The position numbers were made by a program, and so were the translations under genes. Of a stretch of DNA of 59,592 nt, positions 9,296 through 17,268 are shown one piece after another; within the stretch, counting starts at the first letter, position 1; the number at the start of each line of letters is the position of its first letter. Source of the DNA: Subdoligranulum sp. Its GTDB lineage: Bacteria; Bacillota; Clostridia; Oscillospirales; Ruminococcaceae. The stretch covers positions 1 through 59,592 of the forward strand of contig JAAVHN010000022.1 in assembly GCA_014799685.1 (NCBI GenBank). The letters run 5' to 3'. Below the pieces are notes generated by a model, which was not told the origin of the DNA, searched no databases, and was given only the letters and a program-made list of their open reading frames with translations.

Positions 9296-10090
9296 ATGAA
9301 ATATTACGGAGGATGCGATTCCGGAAGTACTTATACCAAATGCGTGATCCTCGACGAAACCGGCAAGATGGCGGCCGATGTAACACTGCGCAGCCGCATC
9401 AATTCCGTGCTCAGCGCGCAGGAGGCGCTGGATAAAGCCGTAGAACAGGTGCCGGACCTTGCCGGCGCGAAAGACCTTGCATATCTGGTTGGCACCGGCT
9501 ACGGGCGCAACAAGGTGCCGTTTGCGGACGAAAACATTTCCGAGATCAGCTGCCACGCGATGGGCGTGCATGTAGCGGATCCCAGCGTGCGGGCGATCAT
9601 TGATATCGGCGGGCAGGACGTGAAGGGCATCTGTGTGGATACCGACGGCACAGTGCTGAACTTTGCGATGAACGATCGCTGTGCGGCGGGAACCGGACGC
9701 TTCTTCGAAGCGATGGCCCGCGCCTTTGAGATGGAGCTGCCGGAGTTTTCGAAGCTCTCGCTTCAGGCCAAAAACGTAATCCCCATCACGTCGCAGTGCA
9801 CCGTATTCGCGGAATCCGAGGTCATTTCGCTTGTGGGCGAGGGCAAACCGATGGAGGAGATCGCCGCGGGCATCGAGCTCTCTGTTGCGAAGCGGTGCTT
9901 CGTGATGTCCAAAAAAGCGGGCGCCACCGACCGCATCACGCTCACGGGCGGCTGCGCCAAGAACGACGGCCTGAAGGACGCGATCGAAAAGGTTTTAAAG
10001 CTGAAGGTGATCGACCTGCCCATCGATCCGCAGCTGATGGGCGCCCTCGGTGCGGCGGAATACGCCCGGCAGAAAGGGAGTGCGCAATGA
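9296..10090 (+). CDS. Acyl-CoA dehydratase/reductase activator ATPase (HgdC/BcrA/BadF family)
   Basis: This 264-residue ASKHA ATPase has GGCDSGSTYTK at the phosphate-1 site, IDIGGQDVKG, and CAAGTGRFFE. Cysteines C129 (NDRCAAGTG) and C168 (ITSQCTVF) correspond to the two residues per subunit that hold the single [4Fe-4S] cluster at the dimer interface of HgdC. The family couples ATP hydrolysis to injection of one very low-potential electron into its partner. AGAGGAGG lies upstream of ATG 9296. The next gene overlaps by 4 bp (ATGA). The presence of an intact activator shows that the paired subunits are an active ATP-driven redox enzyme. Confidence 0.93.
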   Translation: MKYYGGCDSGSTYTKCVILDETGKMAADVTLRSRINSVLSAQEALDKAVEQVPDLAGAKDLAYLVGTGYGRNKVPFADENISEISCHAMGVHVADPSVRAIIDIGGQDVKGICVDTDGTVLNFAMNDRCAAGTGRFFEAMARAFEMELPEFSKLSLQAKNVIPITSQCTVFAESEVISLVGEGKPMEEIAAGIELSVAKRCFVMSKKAGATDRITLTGGCAKNDGLKDAIEKVLKLKVIDLPIDPQLMGALGAAEYARQKGSAQ

Positions 10091-10257
10091 TCGGGACGAT
10101 TTTTCGCGTCGTTGGCATCGTGGCGGCCGTGGCCGTGGGGCTGTTTGCCGTGACCTTTGCTGTCTACTTCTTCAATCTGGACATGAAGCTTACGGCCGCC
10201 CTCTCGCCGCTGTTTGAAAAGCATTACGACAAAATCGACAGAGATAAACATCTGTAA
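10087..10257 (+). CDS. 56-residue single-pass membrane protein of unknown function
   Basis: The ATG overlaps the activator stop (ATGA at 10087-10090) and the frame ends at TAA 10255-10257. Residues about 4-29 (IFRVVGIVAAVAVGLFAVTFAVYFF) form one strong membrane helix, followed by a short charged tail containing FEKHYDKIDRDKHL. There are no cysteines. The tight coupling on both sides (6 bp to the next start) supports it as a real gene. It might anchor the soluble redox complex to the membrane, but I recognise no family. Confidence 0.7.
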   Translation: MIGTIFRVVGIVAAVAVGLFAVTFAVYFFNLDMKLTAALSPLFEKHYDKIDRDKHL

Positions 10258-10262
10258 CCGCC

Positions 10263-10970
10263 ATGAAGCTATACGATGAAGCCATTCAAAAATGTGCGGC
10301 GCTGCTGAACGCACAGGCAGGCCGGGCGCTGCCCCTGGACGGCGCCAATTGGCCCGAAGTATCCGACCACAATATGATTTTGCGCAGCGATATGGCCTAC
10401 GAGCTGGGCGGCGAGGGTCTTCCCGCCGTCGGCTGCACGCTGGTGACCACGGACGAAAGCCTCTGCCCAGCGGATGGGCTGACGCTGCTGGGGCCCGACC
10501 TGCCCGGGATCCAAAAAGATGTCCCCTTCGCCCGCATCGCCATCGTCCGCGTGGATCCGGACACCATGGGCGAGGGGCAGGCGCTGTACAACGCGATCCG
10601 CGCGCTGGAATACACCCGCTATCACTTTTATCCCGAGGGCTTTATGATGCGCGTCTCCTCCACCCGGCACAAGGAGAGCGTGCGCATCGGCAAAAGCGCC
10701 CTTGCGAAAGGGCTCGATTTTGCCAAGGCGGGCAGCCGCATGATCTCGGCCTTTCACAAAAATCCCCGTGTGGAAGCGGTGCAGCTTACTTACGTGACGC
10801 TCGATACGTTCGATTACCGCGCTTTAGAGCGCTGCGCCTCCGAAGCGGAAGCCATCACCCAAACCATCGACCACATTTTGAAAAATGCCGTAATGGACTG
10901 CAACGCCTGCAGCCTGCAAACGGTGTGCAATGAGGTAGAAGGCCTGCGCGAGCTGCATTTTGCAAGATAG
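10263..10970 (+). CDS. Truncated acetyl-CoA synthase beta (AcsB/CdhC)-like protein lacking the A-cluster domain
   Basis: The 235-residue product resembles the central domain of acetyl-CoA synthase/CdhC: a LTLLGPDLPGI segment, RIAIVRVDPDTM, an ALEYTRYHFYPEGFMMRVSS segment, and VRIGKSALAKGLDFAKAGSRMI all follow the order I remember in CdhC (IGPDI..., HEFLNYIEGVMHV..., VRISKDAVAKGL). Full-length CdhC continues for some 250 residues with the Ni-Ni-[4Fe-4S] A-cluster; here the protein stops soon after a short C-x2-C-x5-C motif (C213, C216, C222). It therefore cannot hold a standard A-cluster but could bind a metal or Fe-S centre. Its place next to CooC/HypAB supports a nickel or corrinoid connection. 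The identification is from memory and needs a profile search. Confidence 0.6.
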   Translation: MKLYDEAIQKCAALLNAQAGRALPLDGANWPEVSDHNMILRSDMAYELGGEGLPAVGCTLVTTDESLCPADGLTLLGPDLPGIQKDVPFARIAIVRVDPDTMGEGQALYNAIRALEYTRYHFYPEGFMMRVSSTRHKESVRIGKSALAKGLDFAKAGSRMISAFHKNPRVEAVQLTYVTLDTFDYRALERCASEAEAITQTIDHILKNAVMDCNACSLQTVCNEVEGLRELHFAR

Positions 10971-11000
10971 AAGGCTTGCGTAAGCTGGATTTTGCAAGGC
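10937..11000 (+). repeat. Imperfect tandem duplication (2 x 32 bp) over the end of the CdhC-like gene
   Basis: Bases 10937-10968 and 10969-11000 match at 26 of 32 positions. The first copy encodes the last residues of the CdhC-like protein; the second lies just after its stop codon. This looks like an old local duplication that has since diverged. Confidence 0.75.
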
Positions 11001-11182
11001 AGGGGACCCCCCGACGAAGACGGCAGCCATTTGCGAACATTTCCGAAATTTTTTCGAGTATCGAGGCAACTCCGCTCAACCTTTGTATCTCAGGTGTGCC
11101 GCGGCCCGCTTCCCACAGTGACGCAGGCCCGGCCCGCAGCAATACCGAACCGAATCCAAAAACAAAACGAGGAGGAAACAAC

Positions 11183-13990
11183 ATGGCGTTTGATATGGAG
11201 CAATACAACCGCTGGCCCGCAAACCACAAGCATGACAAAAACCCCAGTAAAAAGATCCTTGCCCTCGGCAAGAAGATCACGGACGTAGCCGCGCATATGA
11301 TCGGCGGCGTAAAGGTGGAGGACCCGGAATACTGGGGCCTTGCCGAAATTATCACCGAGGAAATGGCCGATGTGGGCCTTGCGATGAAGCTGCGCCATCA
11401 TTACACCTTTGCCGAGATGTGCCAGCTGTGCAAGATCGACAAAGCCGGCGAGGAAAAGTTCCAGAAGCTGCTCGACGAAATGAGCTATATCGGCCTTTTG
11501 GAATACGACTACGGCTATCACTACGACCACAACGGCCGCACCGCGCCGCAATCCGAGCGGCGGTATGTGCTGCCCCTGTTCGTCCCGGGATCGGCGGAGC
11601 TGTTCAACATGGAGGAGCTGCCGGACGGCAGCAACCCCCGTCTGCGCGATCATCCGGATGTTGCGTCCTTCTTCGAGCGCATGACATATATTCCCCTCGC
11701 GGGTATCACGCAGATGATCCCGCCGGGCGGCGCGGGCATCGGCATGCATGTCATCCCCGTGGAAAAGGCCATCGAGATGGAGAACAAATCCGTCGATTTG
11801 GAGCATATCTCCTACTGGCTGAAAAAGTATGAAGGCCATATCGGCGTGGGCCGCTGTTCGTGCCGCGCCTCCCGCAAGGTGCTGGGCGAGGGCTGCGCCG
11901 ACGACGATTTCGGCTGGTGCATCGGCGTGGGCGATTTTGCCGATTATTGCCGCGAAACCGGCAAGGGCCACGACATTACTTATGAAGAAGCCATGGCGAT
12001 CCTGCAGCGCGCCGAGGACAACGGCTTCGTTCATCAGGTGACCAATATCGACGGCGAAAACAAGATTTTCGGCATCTGCAACTGCAACGTGAATATCTGC
12101 AACGCGCTGCGCACCTCGCAGCTGTTCAACACACCGAACATGTCCCGCTCGGCCTATGTGGCGCACGTGGAAAAGGAAAAATGCGTGGCCTGCGGCCGCT
12201 GCGTGGAGTACTGCCCCGCGGGCGCGGTGAAGCTGGGCCAGAAGCTCTGCACCAAGGACGGCAAGGAAGTGCAGTATCCGAAGCAGCAGCTGCCCGATAA
12301 CGTCAAATGGGGCAAGGACAAATGGGATCCCGATTACCGCGACAACATCCGCGTCAACAGCCACAAGACCGGCACGGCCCCCTGCAAGACGGCGTGCCCG
12401 GCGCACATCGCCGTACAGGGCTATCTGAAGATGGCCTCGCAGGGCCGTTACACCGACGCCCTCGCGCTGATCAAAAAGCAGAACCCGTTCCCGGCTGTGT
12501 GCGGGCGCGTGTGCAACCGCCGCTGTGAAGACGCCTGCACGCGCGGCACCATCGACGAGGCCGTGGCCATCGACGCCGTGAAAAAATTCATCGCCGAGCA
12601 GGACCTGAACGCCGAGACACGCTTCATCCCGCCTGTGGTGATCCCCGCCAGCATCCACATGGATCACTTCGACGAGAAGATCGCCATCATCGGCGGCGGC
12701 CCGGCCGGCCTCTCCGCCGCGTTCTATCTGGCTCAGACAGGCTACCGCCCCACCGTATTCGAAAAGAGCGAGCAGCCCGGCGGCATGCTGCGGTACGGCA
12801 TCCCCTCCTACAAGTTAGAGAAGAACGTCGTCGACGCCGAGATCGACGTCATCCGCGAGATGGGCGTCGAGATCAAGACCGGCGTCGAAGTGGGCAAGGA
12901 TATCACGCTCGACGATCTGCGCAAACAGGGCTACAAGGCGTTTTACATCGCCATCGGCTGCAGCGCGGGCCGTCTGCCCGGCGTTCCCGGAGAGGATGCC
13001 GGGGGCGCGATGACCGCCATCGATTATCTGCATGAGGCCAACACGGGCAACACCTCCTACACCGGCACCGTCGTCGTAGTGGGCGGCGGCAACGTGGCCG
13101 TGGATGCCGCGCGCGTCAGCATGCGCAGCGGCGCCGCCGCGGTGACGATGCTGAGCCTCGAGGGCGCCGGCGAGATGCCCGCCTCCGATGAGGAAATCGC
13201 CGAGGCGAAAGAGGACGGCGTCACCATCCAGAACGGCTGGGGTCCGAAGGAAGTGCTCACACAGGACGGCAAGGTAACGGGCATCGTCTTCAAAAAGTGC
13301 GTTTCCGTCTTTGACAAGGACGGCCGCTTCGCGCCCGTCTACGACGAGAACGAGACCATCGCGCTGGAATGCAGCCGCGTGATCTTCGCCATCGGCCAGC
13401 GCACCGTGTGGGGCGATTTGCTGGAGGGCGAAAAGGTGGAGTTCAAGGGCCCGGCCATTGTGGCAGACAAACTTACCTACCAAACCGGCCAGCCGGACGT
13501 CTTTGTGGGCGGCGACGTTTATACCGGCCCCAAATTTGCCATCGACGCCATCGCGGCAGGCCACTACGCGGCCGAATCCCTGCACCGCTATGTACACAAC
13601 GGTCATATGACGATCGGTCGAAACCACTGGGAATTCAACGAGCTGGATAAAAACAACATCCGGGTGGAAAGCTACGATAACTCCTCCCGCCAGCGTGAGG
13701 GCACGGACGCGGCCATCCCGGCAAAATCCTTCCGGGACGCGCACCTCACCTTTACCGAGGAGCAGGTGAAGAAAGAGACCGCCCGCTGCCTTGGCTGCGG
13801 CGCCACCATTGTGGACCAGAACCGCTGCATCGGCTGCGGCGTGTGCACCACCAAGTGCGAATTCGACGCGATCCACCTGCACCGCGACCGTCCGGAATGC
13901 ACAAACATGGTGAAGGCAGAGGATAAGTTCAAGCACATCATTCCCTATCAGCTGAAACGCGCCGCGCGCATCGTAACGCACAAGGAGTGA
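11183..13990 (+). CDS. Multi-domain Fe-S/FAD oxidoreductase: ferredoxin-like N-terminus fused to GltD-type NAD(P)H module
   Basis: The 935-residue protein starts at ATG 11183 after GAGGAGG. Residues 1 to about 325 form a domain with several cysteines (GRCSCRASRKVLGEGC, GWCIGVG, GICNCNVNIC) seen in Fe-S proteins of anaerobes. A [4Fe-4S] ferredoxin motif CVACGRCVEYCPAG lies near 334. From about 398 a GltD-like module follows: Fe-S helical part (CKTACPAHIAVQGY...CGRVCNRRCEDAC), FAD site GGGPAGLSAAFYLAQTGY near 503, NAD(P) site GGGNVAVDAAR near 633. The C-terminus has CLGCG and CIGCGVCTTKCEFDAI. Such GltD-type proteins (for example BzdV beside benzoyl-CoA reductase) reduce ferredoxin or the activator. 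Here it is the likely electron entry for the ATP-driven reductase. Confidence 0.85.
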   Translation: MAFDMEQYNRWPANHKHDKNPSKKILALGKKITDVAAHMIGGVKVEDPEYWGLAEIITEEMADVGLAMKLRHHYTFAEMCQLCKIDKAGEEKFQKLLDEMSYIGLLEYDYGYHYDHNGRTAPQSERRYVLPLFVPGSAELFNMEELPDGSNPRLRDHPDVASFFERMTYIPLAGITQMIPPGGAGIGMHVIPVEKAIEMENKSVDLEHISYWLKKYEGHIGVGRCSCRASRKVLGEGCADDDFGWCIGVGDFADYCRETGKGHDITYEEAMAILQRAEDNGFVHQVTNIDGENKIFGICNCNVNICNALRTSQLFNTPNMSRSAYVAHVEKEKCVACGRCVEYCPAGAVKLGQKLCTKDGKEVQYPKQQLPDNVKWGKDKWDPDYRDNIRVNSHKTGTAPCKTACPAHIAVQGYLKMASQGRYTDALALIKKQNPFPAVCGRVCNRRCEDACTRGTIDEAVAIDAVKKFIAEQDLNAETRFIPPVVIPASIHMDHFDEKIAIIGGGPAGLSAAFYLAQTGYRPTVFEKSEQPGGMLRYGIPSYKLEKNVVDAEIDVIREMGVEIKTGVEVGKDITLDDLRKQGYKAFYIAIGCSAGRLPGVPGEDAGGAMTAIDYLHEANTGNTSYTGTVVVVGGGNVAVDAARVSMRSGAAAVTMLSLEGAGEMPASDEEIAEAKEDGVTIQNGWGPKEVLTQDGKVTGIVFKKCVSVFDKDGRFAPVYDENETIALECSRVIFAIGQRTVWGDLLEGEKVEFKGPAIVADKLTYQTGQPDVFVGGDVYTGPKFAIDAIAAGHYAAESLHRYVHNGHMTIGRNHWEFNELDKNNIRVESYDNSSRQREGTDAAIPAKSFRDAHLTFTEEQVKKETARCLGCGATIVDQNRCIGCGVCTTKCEFDAIHLHRDRPECTNMVKAEDKFKHIIPYQLKRAARIVTHKE

Positions 13991-14132
13991 CCCGCACCTT
14001 GCGGCGGTGAACCGTTATACCGGCTTCGCTTTGTCCCTTATGGGAAAACCGGCGAAATCGCCGGAAAATCCATTTACACACCGTGTGTTCATGATATCAT
14101 AAAACACGCTTGCCGCCCTTGCGAAACGGGCA

Positions 14133-14162
14133 GGCCGGGCCGCCCGTTCGGACGGCCCGGCC
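14133..14162 (+). terminator. Strong GC-rich hairpin before hypA, possible attenuator
   Basis: GGCCGGGCCG (14133-14142) pairs perfectly with CGGCCCGGCC (14153-14162) around a CCGTTCGG inner stem. A short T run (CTTTTTAAA) follows 10 bp later. It lies 37 bp before hypA, so it could reduce read-through from the large oxidoreductase gene. Confidence 0.5.
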
Positions 14163-14199
14163 AGGGCAAAGCCTTTTTAAAGAAAGCAGGAAACAAACC

Positions 14200-14544
14200 A
14201 TGCATGAGCTGGGAGTCGTATTCTATGTTGCCCGGGACGTAAAGCAGGTGGCGCTGGAAAATAACGTAGAGAAAATCACCGCAGTGACGCTGCAGATCGG
14301 CGAGGTATCGGGGATCATCCCCTCGTACCTGATTGATTGCTGGAACTGGACCAGGAAAAAAGAGCCCGTGATGGAGGAAGCCGAACTGCGCATCGAGCAG
14401 ATCGACGCGGTATCCTTTTGCGAGGACTGCAAGCAGGAATATCCCACGGTGCAGTACGCCAAGGTTTGCCCGCACTGCGGCAGCGAGCACACATACCTTT
14501 TGCGCGGCAACGAATTTTTGATCAAAGAGATCGAGGTTTTGTAA
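14200..14544 (+). CDS. hypA: HypA-type nickel metallochaperone
   Basis: The 114-residue product is a full-length HypA: N-terminal MHE with the nickel-binding His2, and a zinc site formed by CEDC and CPHC near residues 74-95. HypA accepts Ni(II) and delivers it together with HypB. Start ATG 14200 follows AAAGCAGG. It closes the operon that begins with hypB 9 kb upstream, an unusual split with redox genes in between. No hydrogenase or urease genes are present in the window, so the nickel client is probably a product of this operon or encoded elsewhere. Confidence 0.93.
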   Translation: MHELGVVFYVARDVKQVALENNVEKITAVTLQIGEVSGIIPSYLIDCWNWTRKKEPVMEEAELRIEQIDAVSFCEDCKQEYPTVQYAKVCPHCGSEHTYLLRGNEFLIKEIEVL

Positions 14545-14612
14545 AAGATCGATATTTTGCAGCGGCCAAACGGCAGCGCAAAAACAGCAAAAGGGAATTT
14601 AAAGCAGAAAAG

Positions 14613-14662
14613 CGGCAAAGCGGCAGAAAACCCGTGAAAGTGGGTTCTCTGCCGCTTTGCCG
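14613..14662. terminator. Bidirectional terminator between convergent hypA and IlvD-like gene
   Basis: A 15-bp perfect stem CGGCAAAGCGGCAGA (14613-14627) / TCTGCCGCTTTGCCG (14648-14662), with an inner AACCC/GGGTT pairing, sits between the two convergent genes. T-rich sequence follows on the plus side. Confidence 0.75.
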
Positions 14663-14714
14663 TATATTCGTTGTTCTTTTTGCGAAGCAAAATAGTTATG
14701 CCGTTTTTATTCCC

Positions 14715-16439
14715 CTATTCCATGTATCCCCCGCGCATGGGCGATACCGCATGGCGGGTGTAAAAATGCAGCACGCCTTTTGTATAGCGCGGCGGCCGCG
14801 GCCTCCACGCGGCGCGTCGCCGGGCCAAAATCTGCTGTATCCGGGCCGGCGTTTCCTCCACGCCCTTCGCGCCGACGATGGCCAGCTCCCGGTTTTGAAT
14901 GTCGATGCGGATGAGGTCGCCCTCCTCCACCAACGCGATTGGACCGCCGTCCGCCGCCTCGGGGCTCACATGGCCAATCACCGGCCCGCGCGACGCCCCG
15001 GAAAAGCGCCCGTCCGTGATCAGCGCGATGCTGCTTGCAAGCTTTGGGTCGGAGGAAATGGCCTCGGTGGTATAGAACATCTCCGGCATACCGCTGCCTT
15101 TTGGCCCCTCGTAGCGGATCAACACGGCCTCGCCCGGGTGAACGTCGTGCGTGAGGATGGCATGGATGGCGTCCTCCTCGCAATCGAACGGACGCGCCCG
15201 CAGCGTTACGGCGAACATTTCCTTCGGCACCGCCGTGTGCTTCACCACCGCGCCGTCCGGCGCAAGCGTGCCCCGCAGCACGGCAATGGCGCCGTCTGTA
15301 CCCAGCGGCCGCTCCAATGGGCGGATGATCTCCTCCGGCGCAATGCCCTGGACCCGCAGCGGCGCGGCGCAGCGCTCGTAAAAGCCGCTTTGCCGCAGCT
15401 CGTCCAGATTTTCGCCCAGTGTTTTGCCCGTCACGGTCAGCACATCCAGATGCAGCAGCCCGCGCAGCTGCTCCATGATGCGCGGCACGCCGCCCGCGTA
15501 CCACACATAGGCGGCGGGCCAGCGCCCCGCCGGGCGCACGTCCAGCAGCCAGCGCGCACCCCGGTGCATGCGGTCGAACACATCGCCGTCCAGCTCGATG
15601 CCGTATTCGTGCGCAATGGCCGGCAGATGCAGCATCGCGTTCGTAGAACCCGAGATCGCCGCGTGCACGATCACAGCGTTTTCAAACGACTTTTGCGTGA
15701 CAATATCCCCCGTGCGGATGCCCGCGCGGGCCAGCGCCACCGCCTGTTCCCCCGCGCGCCGCGCATATGCCTCCAGCTCCGGGCTTTCGGCAGGCACCAG
15801 CGCGCTGCCAGGCAGCGCAAGGCCCAGCGCCTCGGCCATCACCTGCATCGTGCACGCCGTACCCATAAAGCTGCATGCCCCGCACGACGGGCAGGCGTGC
15901 GTTTTGTAAAACCGGAACTGCTGCCCGGTGATCTCGCCCCGCTCGTATTGGGCGCTGTATGTCCCTATCTGCTCCAGCGTCAGCAAATCCGGCCCCGCGC
16001 CCATTACACCGCCCGGCACAAAGATGCCGGGCGTATTCAGCCGGCCGGAGGCCATCAGGTTGGCGGGCAGGCCCTTGTCGCAGCCGGCCACATACACCGC
16101 CCCGTCAAAGGGCGTGGCCATGCCGTGGATCTCGATGACATTTGCGAGCATCTCGCGCGAGGCAAGCGAATAGTTGATGCCGTCGTGCCCCTGCGCCATT
16201 CCGTCGCAGATGTCCGTGGCAAAATAGCGCGCGGGGTTGCCGTCCGCACTGCGCACGCCCGCGGCCGCCGCATCCACAAGGCGCAGCAAATGCGCGCTGC
16301 CGGGGTGGCTGTCGCCGAACGTGCTCTCGATCATGACCTGCGGCTTTTCCAGATCCGCTTCTGTCATACCCATTCCCATCCGCAGCGGGTCGATCTCGGG
16401 CGAAAGCTTCCGGATGGTCTGGCTCGTCATTTCCTGCAT
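14715..16439 (-). CDS. IlvD/Edd-family [Fe-S] dehydratase
   Basis: The 574-residue protein belongs to the dihydroxy-acid / 6-phosphogluconate dehydratase family: CDGMAQGHDGINYSLASRE, AGCDKGLPA, the cluster segment CPSCGACSFMGTA, and the C-terminal TDGRFSGASRGPVIGHVSPEA. The order of cluster cysteines is normal, but the opening (ESTFGDSHPGSAHL where DHAD has NSW.E.NPGH) and the GCDKGLPAN segment are unlike biosynthetic IlvD, pointing to a sugar-acid dehydratase branch. ATG 16439 follows AAAGGAAGG. It stands alone between the hypA terminator and a two-component system, so no pathway partner is visible. Confidence 0.8.
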   Translation of the reverse strand: MQEMTSQTIRKLSPEIDPLRMGMGMTEADLEKPQVMIESTFGDSHPGSAHLLRLVDAAAAGVRSADGNPARYFATDICDGMAQGHDGINYSLASREMLANVIEIHGMATPFDGAVYVAGCDKGLPANLMASGRLNTPGIFVPGGVMGAGPDLLTLEQIGTYSAQYERGEITGQQFRFYKTHACPSCGACSFMGTACTMQVMAEALGLALPGSALVPAESPELEAYARRAGEQAVALARAGIRTGDIVTQKSFENAVIVHAAISGSTNAMLHLPAIAHEYGIELDGDVFDRMHRGARWLLDVRPAGRWPAAYVWYAGGVPRIMEQLRGLLHLDVLTVTGKTLGENLDELRQSGFYERCAAPLRVQGIAPEEIIRPLERPLGTDGAIAVLRGTLAPDGAVVKHTAVPKEMFAVTLRARPFDCEEDAIHAILTHDVHPGEAVLIRYEGPKGSGMPEMFYTTEAISSDPKLASSIALITDGRFSGASRGPVIGHVSPEAADGGPIALVEEGDLIRIDIQNRELAIVGAKGVEETPARIQQILARRRAAWRPRPPRYTKGVLHFYTRHAVSPMRGGYME

Positions 16440-16560
16440 GGCAGGTCCTTCCTTTCAGGTGATTTCCAACTCGGTGAAGGGAAGCTCTGATTCAGTGCGC
16501 AGGGCTTCCCAGGGTTTATGGTGCAAATTGCGCCATTTTGTCCCGCCTGCCGCATCCGCC

Positions 16561-17226
16561 TCACTCCACCGCCTGCGGCAGAAGGATCTCGGTTGTAAAC
16601 GCGCCGTCCTCGCTGTTGCGGCTGAGGTAGCCGCCCAGCCGCTTTACAATGGCGTCGATGCGCACCAGCCCAAAGCCGTGCCCCTCGCCCTTCGTACTGG
16701 GGAAAATGCCGCCCTGCTTTTTCTGCTTCCTTGCGGCGGTAAAATTGGTGAACGAGAGATACAGCTGCGTCCCCTTCATCTCCAGGTACACACGGATCAG
16801 CCGTTTTTCTTCCGGCAGCGCCAGGCTCGCCTCGATGGCGTTATCAAACAGATTGCCCAAAATCACGCACAGATCCAGCTCCGAAAGCTTCAGCGCAACG
16901 GGGATGCTCGCATCCGCCTGCACCGTAATGTGCTTTGCACGCGCCAGCGAGATCTTGCTGTTCAAAATGGCATCCGCCATGGCGTTGCCTGTCTTGATCA
17001 CGGTATCCACAGTGGCAAGGTCCGTTTCCAGCGCGTCAAGATAGGTTTTTACGGCCTCCCAGTTGCCGTCGGCGGCATGCGCCTTCATCGTCTGGATATG
17101 GCTGCGGTAATCGTGCCGCCAGCCGCGCATCTGGCGGTACATATTTTCCACCTCTGCATAGTGGATCTCGATCAGCTCCCGCTGATAGGCCGCGATGCGC
17201 TTTTCGATCGCTCTGCCAAACAGCAT
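16561..17226 (-). CDS. GHKL-type sensor histidine kinase lacking a membrane sensor domain
   Basis: The 221-residue product contains a dimerisation/phosphoacceptor segment WRHDYRSHIQ (His38) and a GHKL ATPase domain: N-box LDLCVILGNLFDNAIEA and G-box GEGHGFGLVRIDAIVKRLGG. Normal AgrC/VirS-type kinases have six or so transmembrane helices before this; here they are absent and the protein begins about 35 residues ahead of the His. ATG 17226 follows GGGAGGGAAAG; a start 24 bases earlier (17250) is possible. It follows the response regulator gene, separated by a 170-bp gap that contains a repeat element. The input may come from another protein, or the sensor part was lost. Confidence 0.85.
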   Translation of the reverse strand: MLFGRAIEKRIAAYQRELIEIHYAEVENMYRQMRGWRHDYRSHIQTMKAHAADGNWEAVKTYLDALETDLATVDTVIKTGNAMADAILNSKISLARAKHITVQADASIPVALKLSELDLCVILGNLFDNAIEASLALPEEKRLIRVYLEMKGTQLYLSFTNFTAARKQKKQGGIFPSTKGEGHGFGLVRIDAIVKRLGGYLSRNSEDGAFTTEILLPQAVE

Positions 17227-17268
17227 CTTTCTTTCCCTCCCCGCAAACACTCCCGTTTTTCGCAGGCT

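Noticed and set aside
4833-14544. A conventional hydrogenase maturation locus
   Set aside because: Only hypA and hypB are present. hypC, hypD, hypE, hypF and hydrogenase structural genes are all missing, and CooC is not part of hydrogenase maturation.
14337-16490. A 717-residue plus-strand open frame opposite the IlvD-like gene
   Set aside because: Same reasoning: antisense to a well-supported gene, low-quality composition, overlaps hypA and its terminator.
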